A stretch of DNA of 64,000 bases from Mesorhizobium mediterraneum (GTDB lineage: Bacteria > Pseudomonadota > Alphaproteobacteria > Rhizobiales > Rhizobiaceae). A program made the position numbers and the translations under genes. The DNA lies in NCBI RefSeq assembly GCF_002284565.1, contig NZ_NPKI01000025.1:77654-141653 (forward strand). The letters are read 5' to 3'. Shown here one piece after another: positions 35,705 to 44,474 of the stretch (position 1 is its first letter; every line of letters begins with the position of its first letter). A model generated the notes under the pieces. That model did not search any database, was not told where the DNA came from, and saw nothing but the letters and a program-made list of their open reading frames with translations.

Positions 35705-36715
35705 TTACGCGGCCCCATTGACGAAGGCCATGTCGGCCGCCGTCAGTTCGACATCGCGCAGGACCCGCATCACCGGAAAATCCTCCGTTTCAGTGGCCGT
35801 CACCGCCAGCTCGATCGTCACATTGAAGCGCTGCCGGAAGGCATCGATGATCTCGTCGACGATGATTTCCGGCGCCGAAGCGCCTGCCGACAGGCCGAGC
35901 GTCGAGATGCCGGCAATGTCAGTCCACGGAATTTCGGAGGCGCGCTGCACGAGGAGTGACATCGAGGCGCCGGCGCGTTCGGCCACTTCGACAAGACGCC
36001 GCGAATTGGAGGAGTTGGGGGCGCCGACGATCAGGAAGAGATCGGCACCAGCGGCGGTCTCCTTGACCGCCTCCTGACGGTTGGTGGTGGCATAGCAGAT
36101 CGATTCCGCGGCCGCCGCATGTAAATCGGGAAAACGATCCTTAAGCACGCGGATGATGCCGGCGGTATCCTCGACCGAGAGCGTCGTCTGGGTGACGAAA
36201 CCGAGTGCCTGCGGGTCGGCGGGCACCAATTTCGCGGCGTCAGCTTCGGTCTCGATCAAGGTGACGGCGCCGTCCGGCAATTGCCCCATCGTGCCGATCA
36301 CTTCGGGATGGCCGGCATGGCCGATCAGAAGCACGTGGCGGCCAAGCCGCTGATGGCGCATCGCCTGCTTGTGGACCTTCGACACCAGCGGGCAGGTGGC
36401 GTCGAGATAGAAGAGGCTACGCGCCTGGGCGTCCGCCGGCACCGACTTCGGCACGCCATGCGCCGAAAAGACGACCGGGCTCTGGCGATGCTCCGCCGGT
36501 ATCTCGGAGAGTTCCTCGATAAACACCGCACCCAGGCTTTGCAGCCCCTCGACGACGTAGCGATTGTGCACGATCTCGTGGCGGACATAGACCGGCGCGC
36601 CGTATTTCTTCAGCGCCAGAACGACGATCTGGATGGCGCGGTCGACGCCGGCGCAGAAGCCTCTGGGCTGGCAGAGCCTTATCGTCAGCGGTGGCTTTGT
36701 GGTCGTGTGAAGCAT
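35705..36715 (-). CDS. ispH: 4-hydroxy-3-methylbut-2-enyl diphosphate reductase
   Basis: The 336-residue protein has the three FeS-ligand Cys of IspH: C21 in PRGFCAGVDRAI, C108 in DATCPLVSKVH and C207 in SICYATTNRQEAV. The active-site GHAGHPEVIGT and PNSSNSRRLVEVA motifs are present. It reduces HMBPP to IPP and DMAPP, the last MEP-pathway step; dxs, the first step, is encoded further along in this window. Same strand and 5 bp from thrB. Confidence 0.97.
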   Translation of the reverse strand: MLHTTTKPPLTIRLCQPRGFCAGVDRAIQIVVLALKKYGAPVYVRHEIVHNRYVVEGLQSLGAVFIEELSEIPAEHRQSPVVFSAHGVPKSVPADAQARSLFYLDATCPLVSKVHKQAMRHQRLGRHVLLIGHAGHPEVIGTMGQLPDGAVTLIETEADAAKLVPADPQALGFVTQTTLSVEDTAGIIRVLKDRFPDLHAAAAESICYATTNRQEAVKETAAGADLFLIVGAPNSSNSRRLVEVAERAGASMSLLVQRASEIPWTDIAGISTLGLSAGASAPEIIVDEIIDAFRQRFNVTIELAVTATETEDFPVMRVLRDVELTAADMAFVNGAA

Positions 36716-36809
36716 GATTCCCGGCCGGTTGGTCGTATCGTGAACCCAGGTGAACTCAAGGCGCGAAATGAGGTGCGCACCCCTGCCCTGTCAAGGGCGC
36801 CAGCGGCGA

Positions 36810-37565
36810 TCATTTCTCTTTCGCCGGGCGGCGAAGCCTGAAGATGAGGACGCCGGCAAGGGCAGCGGCAAGGCCATACCAGGTTACGGCGTATTGCAAA
36901 TGGCTGTTCGGCAGGTTGATGACGGTAACACCGCCTATCGGCAGCCCACCCGGGTTCGGGGTGGCGTCCGCGTCGATGAAGAATGGCACCAGCCCCGCGC
37001 CGGCCGGCAGACCCGCGCTCGCCGCCATGGCATCGCGATCCTTCCAGTAGAAGATGTTCTTCTGCGGATCATTGTCGGGAAGCATCATCGAGGGCTTCGC
37101 CGGCAGCGGGTTGCGGGCGAGCCCCGTCACCGTCACTTGGCCCTCTACCTGGCTTTGCGGGCGCTTGGCCGCATCCTTGAGATCGTAGGGCACGAAGCCG
37201 CGATTGATCAGGACGAAACGGCCGTCCTCCAGATGCAAGGGTGTGAAGACATCGAAACCGGACTGGCCTTCCCAGGTCGCGAAGAAATGCCGCTCGCCTT
37301 GATGCAGGAAAGTGCCTGATGTCGTCACCGGCGTGTAGTCGACGTCTCCGGTGGCGGCAAACCGCTTTTCGATCTCGGCCAACGGCACGGGCGCCGAGTG
37401 CGTGCGCTGTTCTATGGTCTGGAGAAGACCCTCTTTCCAGTACAGGCGCTGGACCTGCCAGGTGCCGAGCGCCAGCAAGATGAAGAACAGCACGAGGCCG
37501 AAGCCAAGCAGCAATGCCGTCTTCGGCCGCGAACCGCCTGCGACCGAACCGGATGTCGTGCTCAT
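36810..37565 (-). CDS. SURF1-family cytochrome oxidase assembly protein
   Basis: The 251-residue protein has two membrane segments, one N-terminal (LLLGFGLVLFFILLALGTWQ) and one near the end (YAVTWYGLAAALAGVLIF), flanking a periplasmic domain. Signature phrases are LGTWQVQRLYWKEGLL, FVLINRGFVPYDLKD and the final HLQYAVTWYGLA. SURF1 helps haem a insertion into cytochrome oxidase. Its start overlaps the end of the DUF983 gene by 4 bp, and it belongs to the oxidase cluster. Confidence 0.95.
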   Translation of the reverse strand: MSTTSGSVAGGSRPKTALLLGFGLVLFFILLALGTWQVQRLYWKEGLLQTIEQRTHSAPVPLAEIEKRFAATGDVDYTPVTTSGTFLHQGERHFFATWEGQSGFDVFTPLHLEDGRFVLINRGFVPYDLKDAAKRPQSQVEGQVTVTGLARNPLPAKPSMMLPDNDPQKNIFYWKDRDAMAASAGLPAGAGLVPFFIDADATPNPGGLPIGGVTVINLPNSHLQYAVTWYGLAAALAGVLIFRLRRPAKEK

Positions 37566-37948
37566 TCGCCGAGGTCCAGCCTGCCCTCGGCCGCCTTGTT
37601 GCGGTACTGCAGCGTCAAAAGCACGCCTTTGATCAGCCTAAGCGCCCCAAGGCATAGCACCAGCGTCAGCGGTATCCACAGCATGAGATGCAGCCAAAGC
37701 GGCGGACTAAGCGTCACCTCCATCCACAGCGCCAGCCCGACGACGATGAAGCCGATGATCAGGATGACGAACACCGCCGGACCGTCGCCGGCATCGGCGT
37801 AGGAATAGTCGAGGCAGCAATTGGCGCAGCGCTTGCCGACGGTGAGAAAACCGGAAAACAGCCGCCCCTCGCCGCAGCGCGGGCAGCGGCCGTGCAGGCC
37901 GGCCGAAATCGGATCGATTGGTGCCCAGATCGCCTTGTCGTCGCTCAT
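37562..37948 (-). CDS. DUF983 membrane protein
   Basis: The 128-residue protein carries two CxxC pairs (GRCPRCGEGRLF and KRCANCCLDYSYADAGDG), likely a small zinc ribbon, then two membrane helices (AVFVILIIGFIVVGLALWME and LMLWIPLTLVLCLGALRLIK). This is the DUF983 layout. It regularly sits between ctaE and SURF1 in alphaproteobacterial oxidase operons, so an assembly role is likely but unproven. Confidence 0.93.
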   Translation of the reverse strand: MSDDKAIWAPIDPISAGLHGRCPRCGEGRLFSGFLTVGKRCANCCLDYSYADAGDGPAVFVILIIGFIVVGLALWMEVTLSPPLWLHLMLWIPLTLVLCLGALRLIKGVLLTLQYRNKAAEGRLDLGE

Positions 37949-38030
37949 TGCGATACCTTAGTGCCGTTCGCACCAAAAGATAAGGCGGCCACGTCGCCGC
38001 AGCCGCCTCGTCACATTCCCTTAAAAGATT

Positions 38031-38912
38031 TCAGTGACCTTCGATCACCGCGCCGCTCGATGCCCAGACATAGATGGACGCGAACAGGAACAGCCAGACC
38101 ACGTCGACGAAGTGCCAGTACCAGGCGGCCGCCTCGAAGCCAAAATGCTGCTTTGGCGTGAAATCGCCCTTCATCGCGCGGACCAGGCAGACCAGCAGGA
38201 AGATGGTGCCGATGATGACATGGAAGCCGTGGAAGCCGGTCGCCATGAAGAAGGTGGCGCCGTAGATCGAATCCCTGAAGCCGAACGGCGCGTGCATGTA
38301 TTCGTAAGCCTGCACCATGGTGAACAGCATGCCGAGACCGACGGTCAGCACCAGGCCGTTGATCAGCCCCTTGCGGTCGCCATGAATAAGCGCGTGGTGC
38401 GCCCAGGTCACCGTGGTGCCAGACAAAAGCAGGATGACGGTGTTGTAGAGCGGCAGGTGGAAGGGGTCGAGAACCTCGAGGCCCTTCGGCGGCCAGACAC
38501 CGCCGGTGAAGGCGGCGCGGGCGTATTGCTGTGCCTCGCCGGGAAACAGGCTGGCGTCGAAGAAAGCCCAGAACCAGGCGACGAAGAACATCACCTCGGA
38601 AGCGATGAACATGATCATGCCGTAGCGCAGATGCAGCGACACGACACGCGTGTGGTGGCCTTCATGCGCTTCCTTGATGGTGTCCGACCACCAGGCGTAC
38701 ATGGTGTAGATGACGATCAAGAGGCCGATGAAGAACAGCCACGGATTGGCGATGTTGAAGCCGAAAATAGGAAAATCGCCGCCCTTGAGATACTGCATGT
38801 AGCAGACGCCGCCGATCGCGGTGACCAGCGCGCCGACCGAGCCTAGGAACGGCCACGGGCTCGGGTCGACGAGATGGTAGTCATGTTGTGGTTTTGCGTG
38901 CGCGTCTGCCAT
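38031..38912 (-). CDS. ctaE: Cytochrome c oxidase subunit III
   Basis: The 293-residue, seven-helix protein shows the subunit III signatures HDYHLVDPSPWPFLGSVGAL, HLRYGMIMFIASEVMFFVAW, WPPKGLEVLDPFHLPLYNT, GTTVTWAHHALIHGDR and the end WYWHFVDVVWLFLFASIYVW. It supports proton uptake and stability of the aa3 oxidase. It starts 1 bp after the ctaG stop on the minus strand. Confidence 0.98.
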   Translation of the reverse strand: MADAHAKPQHDYHLVDPSPWPFLGSVGALVTAIGGVCYMQYLKGGDFPIFGFNIANPWLFFIGLLIVIYTMYAWWSDTIKEAHEGHHTRVVSLHLRYGMIMFIASEVMFFVAWFWAFFDASLFPGEAQQYARAAFTGGVWPPKGLEVLDPFHLPLYNTVILLLSGTTVTWAHHALIHGDRKGLINGLVLTVGLGMLFTMVQAYEYMHAPFGFRDSIYGATFFMATGFHGFHVIIGTIFLLVCLVRAMKGDFTPKQHFGFEAAAWYWHFVDVVWLFLFASIYVWASSGAVIEGH

Positions 38913-38913
38913 A

Positions 38914-39555
38914 TCAACCCCCGAGGCTTCGTTCGGTGTGTGAAACTTTGTTGCTTGTGCCTTCGGCCGGCGCCGACGACGCCACCGGTTTGTTCTTCTC
39001 GTTCTTCTCGACCGGGAACATCGTGTAGGACAGGGTAATCGTCTTCAAGTCCTTCAGCTCCGGCGCATTGACGATGTCGGGATCTACATAGAACACGACC
39101 GGCATGTCCAGTGTCTCGCCAGGCTTCAGCGTCGTGTCGGTGAAGCAGAAACACTCGACCTTGTTGAAGTAGGATCCCGCAAGTTCCGGCTGCACGTTGA
39201 AGGTCGCGCGGGCGGTGGTGGCGCGGACGAACTTGTTGGTCGCGCTATAATGCGCCTGCGCCGTCTCGCCTATCTTGATGGTGACCGAGCGGGCGACTGG
39301 CTCAAACTGCCATGGCACGCCGGCCGTGTTGGCGTCGAAACGGATGGTGATGTCGCGGTCGAGCACGCGGTCGGCATATTGCTGCGTTGCGCGTTTCACG
39401 GTGCCGCCGTAACCGGTCGCCTGGCAGAACATCGCGTAGAGCGGCACCGCGGCATAGGCCATGCCGATCATGCCGCCAAAAAAGGCGATGCAGACGCCGG
39501 CGACGATGCGGTTGGTGTTCTTCGTTTGGGGATAGGTCACTGTTTGGCGGTTCAT
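38914..39555 (-). CDS. ctaG: Cytochrome c oxidase assembly protein CtaG (Cox11)
   Basis: From ATG 39555 the protein is 213 residues: one N-terminal membrane helix (RIVAGVCIAFFGGMIGMAYA) and a periplasmic copper-binding domain with PLYAMFCQATGYGGT and the copper motif NKVECFCFTDTTLKPGE. It delivers copper to the CuB site of subunit I. A start four codons upstream is also possible. It follows coxF by about 8 bp. Confidence 0.97.
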   Translation of the reverse strand: MNRQTVTYPQTKNTNRIVAGVCIAFFGGMIGMAYAAVPLYAMFCQATGYGGTVKRATQQYADRVLDRDITIRFDANTAGVPWQFEPVARSVTIKIGETAQAHYSATNKFVRATTARATFNVQPELAGSYFNKVECFCFTDTTLKPGETLDMPVVFYVDPDIVNAPELKDLKTITLSYTMFPVEKNEKNKPVASSAPAEGTSNKVSHTERSLGG

Positions 39556-39563
39556 CTTGAGCC

Positions 39564-39725
39564 TCACATCGTTCCGGTGAGGTTGTGACCGAATTTCACG
39601 ACGGTCGCGATATAGAAGATGACGACAAGCACCGCCAGCGCCAGGCCGATGGCTACCGAACGGTTGCGCCGCGCCTTCTGCTGGCGCTCGGTCAGCGTGA
39701 CGAGTTCAAGCTTCTTGTCGGCCAT
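39564..39725 (-). CDS. coxF: CoxF-type small oxidase-cluster protein
   Basis: This is a 53-residue product with a charged N-terminus (MADKKLELVTLTERQQKARR) and one membrane helix (SVAIGLALAVLVVIFYIATV), ending VKFGHNLTGTM. Size, layout and position between ctaB and ctaG match CoxF of rhizobial and related oxidase operons, which is a presumed assembly or accessory protein. A start two codons earlier (39731) would overlap the ctaB stop as ATGA, and either may be used. Confidence 0.85.
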   Translation of the reverse strand: MADKKLELVTLTERQQKARRNRSVAIGLALAVLVVIFYIATVVKFGHNLTGTM

Positions 39726-39727
39726 GG

Positions 39728-40669
39728 TCATGCTCCGCCCGCCAGCGCGCGCCCGACAACGCAGTCGGCAAGATAGATGGCGAAGATGGCGAAGAGGTAG
39801 AGCAGCGAGTAACCGAACAATGCCTTGGCCGGCTTCATCACGTGGTCGTCGTCCGCCATCCGCAGCACCTTCCACGCATACCAGACGAAGCCGGCGCCAA
39901 GCAGCACCGCAAGGACGCCATAGGCGGGCGTGGTGAAACCGAGCATCCATGGCAGCACGCCAACCGGCGCAAGGATCAGCGCGTAGGCGAAGATCTGGCG
40001 TCGGGTCGAAGCCTGGCCGGCGACATTCGGCATCATCGGGATGCCGGCCCTGGCATAGTCCTCGGACTTGAAGAGAGCGAGCGCCCAGAAATGCGGCGGC
40101 GTCCACAGGAAGATGATCAGGAACAGGACGACGCTTTCCAGGCTGACCGTTCCGGTCACCGCGGCCCAGCCGATCACCGGCGGAATGGCGCCGGCAGCAC
40201 CGCCGATGACAATGTTCTGCGGCGTCCAGCGCTTCAGCCACATCGTGTAGACGACGGCATAGAAGAAGATGGTGAAGGCCAGGAGCGTCGCCGACAGCCA
40301 GTTGACCAGCACGCCGAGCGTCATCACCGACAGCACCGACAGAACCAGGCCGAAACTCAGCGCCTCGCCGGGCCGGATGCGGCCGGCCGGCACCGGACGG
40401 CCGGCGGTCCTGGTCATCACCGCATCGATATCGGCGTCATACCACATGTTGAGCGCGCCGGAAGCGCCAGCCCCAATGGCAATAGCCAGGATCGCGATCA
40501 CCGCCAGAAGCGGATTGATGGTCACAGGCGCCGCGACCAGGCCGACAAAGGCGGTGAACACCACCAGCGACATGACGCGCGGCTTCAACAGGGCGAAGAA
40601 ATCGCCCGCCGTCGCTTCCGACATGCGAAAGCCCGGTTCGTCAGTCAATGTGTCGTCGACAAGGGCCAT
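39728..40669 (-). CDS. ctaB: Protohaem IX farnesyltransferase (haem O synthase)
   Basis: The 313-residue polytopic prenyltransferase has the two Asp-rich sites: NMWYDADIDAVMTRTAGRPV and the later FLWTPPHFWALALFKSEDYA. It attaches farnesyl to haem B to make haem O, the haem A precursor needed by the adjacent aa3 oxidase. About 77 bp with a strong hairpin separate it from ctaD upstream. Confidence 0.97.
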   Translation of the reverse strand: MALVDDTLTDEPGFRMSEATAGDFFALLKPRVMSLVVFTAFVGLVAAPVTINPLLAVIAILAIAIGAGASGALNMWYDADIDAVMTRTAGRPVPAGRIRPGEALSFGLVLSVLSVMTLGVLVNWLSATLLAFTIFFYAVVYTMWLKRWTPQNIVIGGAAGAIPPVIGWAAVTGTVSLESVVLFLIIFLWTPPHFWALALFKSEDYARAGIPMMPNVAGQASTRRQIFAYALILAPVGVLPWMLGFTTPAYGVLAVLLGAGFVWYAWKVLRMADDDHVMKPAKALFGYSLLYLFAIFAIYLADCVVGRALAGGA

Positions 40670-40701
40670 GCGTACTTAAAGTCCATCATTCCGTTGGCCA
40701 A

Positions 40702-40724
40702 AACCGCCGGGCGGACCGGCGGTT
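40702..40724 (-). terminator. Intercistronic hairpin between ctaD and ctaB
   Basis: AACCGCCGG-GCGGA-CCGGCGGTT is a perfect 9-bp stem with a 5-nt loop. Read on the minus strand (the transcribed direction) it is followed by TTTTGG, so it can act as a partial terminator or mRNA-stabilising element that sets the ratio of subunits to assembly factors. Confidence 0.55.
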
Positions 40725-40746
40725 CCGTATTCGCCCAGGCAGCCGC

Positions 40747-42399
40747 CTATTTGATCTTCGGCAGCTGTTCCCACTGGTGGAAGGGCGGCGGCGAAGGCAG
40801 CTGCCATTCAAGCGTCGTCGCACCCTCGCCCCACGGGTTGGCGCCGGCCACCCGCTTCTTCTGGAAGGCCTCGAACACGCCATAGAGGAAGATGACCACG
40901 CCGACGGCCGAAATATACGAGCCGTAGGAGGACACCATGTTCCAGCCGGCAAACGCATCCGGATAGTCGATATAGCGGCGCGGCATGCCGGAGAGGCCGA
41001 GGAAATGCTGCGGGAAGAAGACGAGGTTGACGCCGACGAAGGTGACCCAGAAGTGGGTGTTGGCGATGACAGGCGAATACATGTAGCCGGTCATCTTCGG
41101 GAACCAGTAGTACCAGCCGGCGAAGATGGCAAAGACCGCGCCCAGCGACAGCACGTAGTGGAAATGCGCGACCACGTAGTAGGTGTCGTGCAGCGGGCGG
41201 TCGAGACCGGCATTGGCAAGCTGGACGCCGGTAACGCCGCCGACGGTGAACAGGAAGATGAAGCCGATCGCCCACAGCATCGGGGTCTTAAGCGAAATCG
41301 ACCCGCCCCACATCGTGGCGATCCACGAGAATATCTTCACGCCCGTCGGCACCGCGATAACCATGGTGGCGAAGACGAAATAGCGCTGCGTGTCGAGCGA
41401 CAGGCCGGTCGTGTACATGTGGTGCGCCCAGACGATGAAGCCGACCGCACCGATCGCGACCATGGCATAAGCCATGCCGAGATAGCCGAAGATGGGCTTC
41501 TTCGAGAACGTCGAGACGATGTGGCTGACGATGCCGAAGCCCGGCAGGATCAGGATGTAGACTTCCGGGTGCCCGAAGAACCAGAACAGGTGCTGGAACA
41601 GGATCGGGTCGCCGCCGCCGTCCGGCGCGAAGAAAGTGGTGCCGAAGTTGCGATCGGTCAAAAGCATGGTGATGCCGCCGGCCAGAACCGGAAGCGACAA
41701 CAGCAGCAGGAAAGCGGTGATCAGCACCGACCAGGCGAACAGCGGCATCTTGTGCAATGTCATGCCAGGCGCGCGCATGTTGAAGATGGTGGTGATGAAA
41801 TTGATGGCGCCGAGAATCGACGATGCGCCGGCGATGTGCAGCGACAGGATCGCAAGGTCCATCGCCGGTCCGGGCTGGCCCGATGTCGATAGCGGCGGAT
41901 AGATCGTCCAGCCACCGCCGACGCCGTAAGCGCCAGGCGCGCTCGGCACGAAGGCCGAGATGATCAGCAGGATGAAAGCCGGCGGCAGCAACCAGAACGA
42001 GACGTTGTTCATGCGCGGGAAGGCCATATCGGGCGCGCCGATCATGATCGGCACCATCCAGTTGGCGAAGCCACCGATCAAAGCCGGCATGACCATGAAG
42101 AAGATCATGATCAGCGCATGCGCGGTGGTGAAGGCGTTGTACATGCTCTTGCCACCGTCGAGCGCGGCGTCGGCGTTCAAGCCGTAGACCATCTGCGCCA
42201 GGCCGGTGAAAATCTGGATCCCCGGCTCCTGCAGCTCCATGCGCATCACGACAGAAAGGGCACCGCCGACGCAGCCCGCCATGATCGCGAAGATCAGATA
42301 GAGCGTGCCGATATCCTTGTGGTTGGTCGAATACACCCACCGGACCCAGCCATGATACGGCTTGTGGTCGTGATCGTCGTGAGCTGCAGCGTCTGCCAT
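40747..42399 (-). CDS. ctaD: Cytochrome c oxidase subunit I (aa3 type)
   Basis: The 550-residue, 12-helix haem-copper oxidase core begins with a His-rich cytoplasmic stretch and then WVRWVYSTNHKDIGTLYLIF. The CuB/Tyr site is in WFFGHPEVYILILPGFG, with the His pair in VWAHHMYTTGL; the haem ligands are in TAHALIMIFFMVMPALIGGF and DTYYVVAHFHYVLSLGAVF. It reduces O2 to water and pumps protons. Upstream ctaC and downstream ctaB are on the same strand. Confidence 0.99.
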   Translation of the reverse strand: MADAAAHDDHDHKPYHGWVRWVYSTNHKDIGTLYLIFAIMAGCVGGALSVVMRMELQEPGIQIFTGLAQMVYGLNADAALDGGKSMYNAFTTAHALIMIFFMVMPALIGGFANWMVPIMIGAPDMAFPRMNNVSFWLLPPAFILLIISAFVPSAPGAYGVGGGWTIYPPLSTSGQPGPAMDLAILSLHIAGASSILGAINFITTIFNMRAPGMTLHKMPLFAWSVLITAFLLLLSLPVLAGGITMLLTDRNFGTTFFAPDGGGDPILFQHLFWFFGHPEVYILILPGFGIVSHIVSTFSKKPIFGYLGMAYAMVAIGAVGFIVWAHHMYTTGLSLDTQRYFVFATMVIAVPTGVKIFSWIATMWGGSISLKTPMLWAIGFIFLFTVGGVTGVQLANAGLDRPLHDTYYVVAHFHYVLSLGAVFAIFAGWYYWFPKMTGYMYSPVIANTHFWVTFVGVNLVFFPQHFLGLSGMPRRYIDYPDAFAGWNMVSSYGSYISAVGVVIFLYGVFEAFQKKRVAGANPWGEGATTLEWQLPSPPPFHQWEQLPKIK

Positions 42400-42436
42400 G
42401 TTCGGCTCCGTTCCCTGATCTTTTCTGGTCGCGGCA

Positions 42437-43327
42437 TCAGTTGCCGGCGGCCGCTACCTTATCTTTGCTGTCGACCTCGGCCATCAGCGCCTTGTTGGCG
42501 CCAGGAAGGTCGGAGCTGGCTGCCGCCAGCCAGGTCTTGTACTGGGCGTCGGAGACGACGCGGATCGCGATCGGCATGAAGGCGTGGTCCTTGCCGCAGA
42601 GCTCCGAGCACTGGCCGTAATAGAGGCCTTCCTTTTCCGCCTTGAACCAGACCTCGTTGATGCGGCCCGGAACCGCGTCGGTCTTGATGCCGAAGGACGG
42701 CATGGCGAAGGCGTGGATCACGTCTGCCGCTGTCACCAGCACGCGGGTCATGGTGTTGACCGGCACCACCATCTCGTTGTCGACGGCGAGCAGGCGCGGA
42801 TAAACGCCGCGATCTTCCTTACCGGCCGCAGCGCGGTCAGAATCCGCCAGGATCGCCGAATTGAAGGAAAGCGTGTTGTCGGTCTGATATTCGTAATCCC
42901 AGTTCCACTGGTTGCCGGTCGCCTTGATGGTCAGCTTGGCTTCTTCCGGCGGCGTGTATTGCGCGGTCAGAAGCTGGAACGACGGGATGGCGAGGCAGAG
43001 CAGGACGACGACCGGCCCAACCGTCCAGATCACCTCGATCAGCGTGTTGTGGCTGGTGCGCGAGGGGGTCGGGTTGACGCTGGCGCGGAATTTCAAGATG
43101 CAATAGGCGATAAGAGCGAGCACGAAGAGGGTGATCGGCACGATGAACCACAGCGTGTAGTGCTCGAACCAGGCGATCTGCCGCATCATCTCGGTGGCGG
43201 CGGGCTGGAAGGTCACTTCCCACGGCGCAGGCTGGGCGGCATGGGCCGATGCACCGGTGAACAGTGTGGCAGCCCAAGCGCTTGCTAGGAGTTTGGCGCC
43301 TGCTAGGAATTTTCTCATTGCCGTCAT
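42437..43327 (-). CDS. ctaC: Cytochrome c oxidase subunit II
   Basis: The 296-residue precursor has a signal peptide (SAWAATLFTGASAHA), two membrane helices (YTLWFIVPITLFVLALIAY and LIEVIWTVGPVVVLLCLAIP) and a periplasmic cupredoxin domain. The electron-entry aromatic stretch is GNQWNWDYEY and the CuA ligands are in QCSELCGKDHAFMPI. It takes electrons from cytochrome c. A second ATG (43318) is possible. It is the first gene of the oxidase cluster; the promoter should lie in 43328-43500. Confidence 0.98.
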   Translation of the reverse strand: MTAMRKFLAGAKLLASAWAATLFTGASAHAAQPAPWEVTFQPAATEMMRQIAWFEHYTLWFIVPITLFVLALIAYCILKFRASVNPTPSRTSHNTLIEVIWTVGPVVVLLCLAIPSFQLLTAQYTPPEEAKLTIKATGNQWNWDYEYQTDNTLSFNSAILADSDRAAAGKEDRGVYPRLLAVDNEMVVPVNTMTRVLVTAADVIHAFAMPSFGIKTDAVPGRINEVWFKAEKEGLYYGQCSELCGKDHAFMPIAIRVVSDAQYKTWLAAASSDLPGANKALMAEVDSKDKVAAAGN

Positions 43328-43681
43328 TATCTCCCAGTTCCTCGCGATCGGACCGCAAGAATATCGAACAACGCCGGGACGGGAATCCCGGACAGTCCCG
43401 AGGCTGGTTCAAACCATACTCTATTTGCCTCTGCAAGAAAGGAGCGGAGGAAACCGTGCGGCATTTTTGCGCGCAAGCGCGGCGGCACATTTTGGCGGCG
43501 GCCGCGGCGGTGGAAGCCCGAGCGGCGGAGTGTCCTGGCAAAATGCGCCGGCCGGTCGCAATTCGGGCGAATTTGGCACGGAAAAGCGCACAATTGCTTT
43601 GTCGAAGCAGGCCGGCAGTGGTCTCATCCTTTACTTGCCCTTGGCGCGGCTTAAAGTGCCGTGATTCGCAATGGAGCCGTC
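43328..43681. other. Divergent intergenic region between ctaC and the IalB-like gene
   Basis: These 354 bp hold no convincing gene. Several open frames cross the region in both directions but none has a family pattern or a good ribosome-binding site. The middle (43480-43560) is very G+C-rich. The promoters of the oxidase cluster and of the IalB-like gene must lie here; I could not identify boxes with confidence. Confidence 0.6.
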
Positions 43682-44236
43682 ATGAACTCTTGGCTTTGGG
43701 GACTTGGGCTTTCGAGACTTAGGATTTCGAGGACCTTGGCGAAGGTCATCTTTCTCGTTGGCTTGTCTGGCCTGTCCGTTGTCAGCCAGGTCAATGCCGC
43801 GCAGCCAAGCGGCAAGGTGCGGTCGACGCATGGCGCGTGGTCGATTATCTGCGACACGCCGGCCGGCGCCACATCAGAACAATGCGTGATGATGCAGAAC
43901 GTCGTCGCTGAGGACCGTCCCGAGATGGGGCTTTCGGTCGTTGTGCTGCGCACCGCCGACAACAAGGCCGAAATCCTGCGCGTGCTGGCGCCGCTCGGTG
44001 TTCTATTGCCCAACGGGCTTGGCCTCAATGTCGACGGCAAGGACATCGGCCGGGCCTATTTCGTGCGCTGCTTCCAGGACGGCTGCTATGCCGAGGTCAT
44101 TCTCGAAAAGCCGCTGCTCGACACGCTGAAGACCGGAACGTCGGCCACCTTCATCGTCTTCCAGACGCCGGAGGAAGGCATCGGCATTCCCGTAGAGCTC
44201 AAGGGTTTTGCCGACGGTTTCGCCGCCCTGCCTTGA
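43682..44236 (+). CDS. Invasion-associated locus B (IalB) family protein
   Basis: From ATG 43682, with GGAG just upstream, the exported protein is 184 residues. A signal peptide ends near VSQVNAA, followed by the IalB core: HGAWSIICDTPAGATSEQCVMMQ, LPNGLGLNVDGKDIG, RCFQDGCYAEVILE and TFIVFQTPEEGIGIPVELKG. Two Cys pairs probably form disulfides in the periplasm. IalB was named from Bartonella, but the family is widespread in non-pathogenic rhizobia and its function there is unknown. Confidence 0.92.
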   Translation: MNSWLWGLGLSRLRISRTLAKVIFLVGLSGLSVVSQVNAAQPSGKVRSTHGAWSIICDTPAGATSEQCVMMQNVVAEDRPEMGLSVVVLRTADNKAEILRVLAPLGVLLPNGLGLNVDGKDIGRAYFVRCFQDGCYAEVILEKPLLDTLKTGTSATFIVFQTPEEGIGIPVELKGFADGFAALP

Positions 44237-44290
44237 ACCGGTCAGACGCCCAAATCCTTACCAATGAAAGAGATTGTGACCGGCCTTTAG

Positions 44291-44392
44291 CTACAGCGCC
44301 GCGCGTCCAGGGACGCACAAAGGACGCTGTAGCGCTTTGATTTTGCGCATGATCCTTTCCGAAAATCGACTCCGATTTTCGGGGTCATGCGC
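44291..44392. repeat. Rhizobial intergenic mosaic element, two hairpins
   Basis: The first hairpin has outer arms CTACAGCG / CGCTGTAG (44291-44298 / 44325-44332) and inner arms GCGTCC / GGACGC. The second has outer arms GCGCATGA / TCATGCGC (44345-44352 / 44385-44392) and inner arms CCGAAAATCG / CGATTTTCGG. This two-hairpin layout is characteristic of repeats found many times in Mesorhizobium genomes. It lies between the IalB-like gene and tldD. Confidence 0.8.
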
Positions 44393-44474
44393 AGACAATG
44401 GTCATTGCCGATTGTCTGGACGCGCCTTCGCGCCTACATCGTGAGGACAATCTCTTTCCACGGACGGACCTGCC

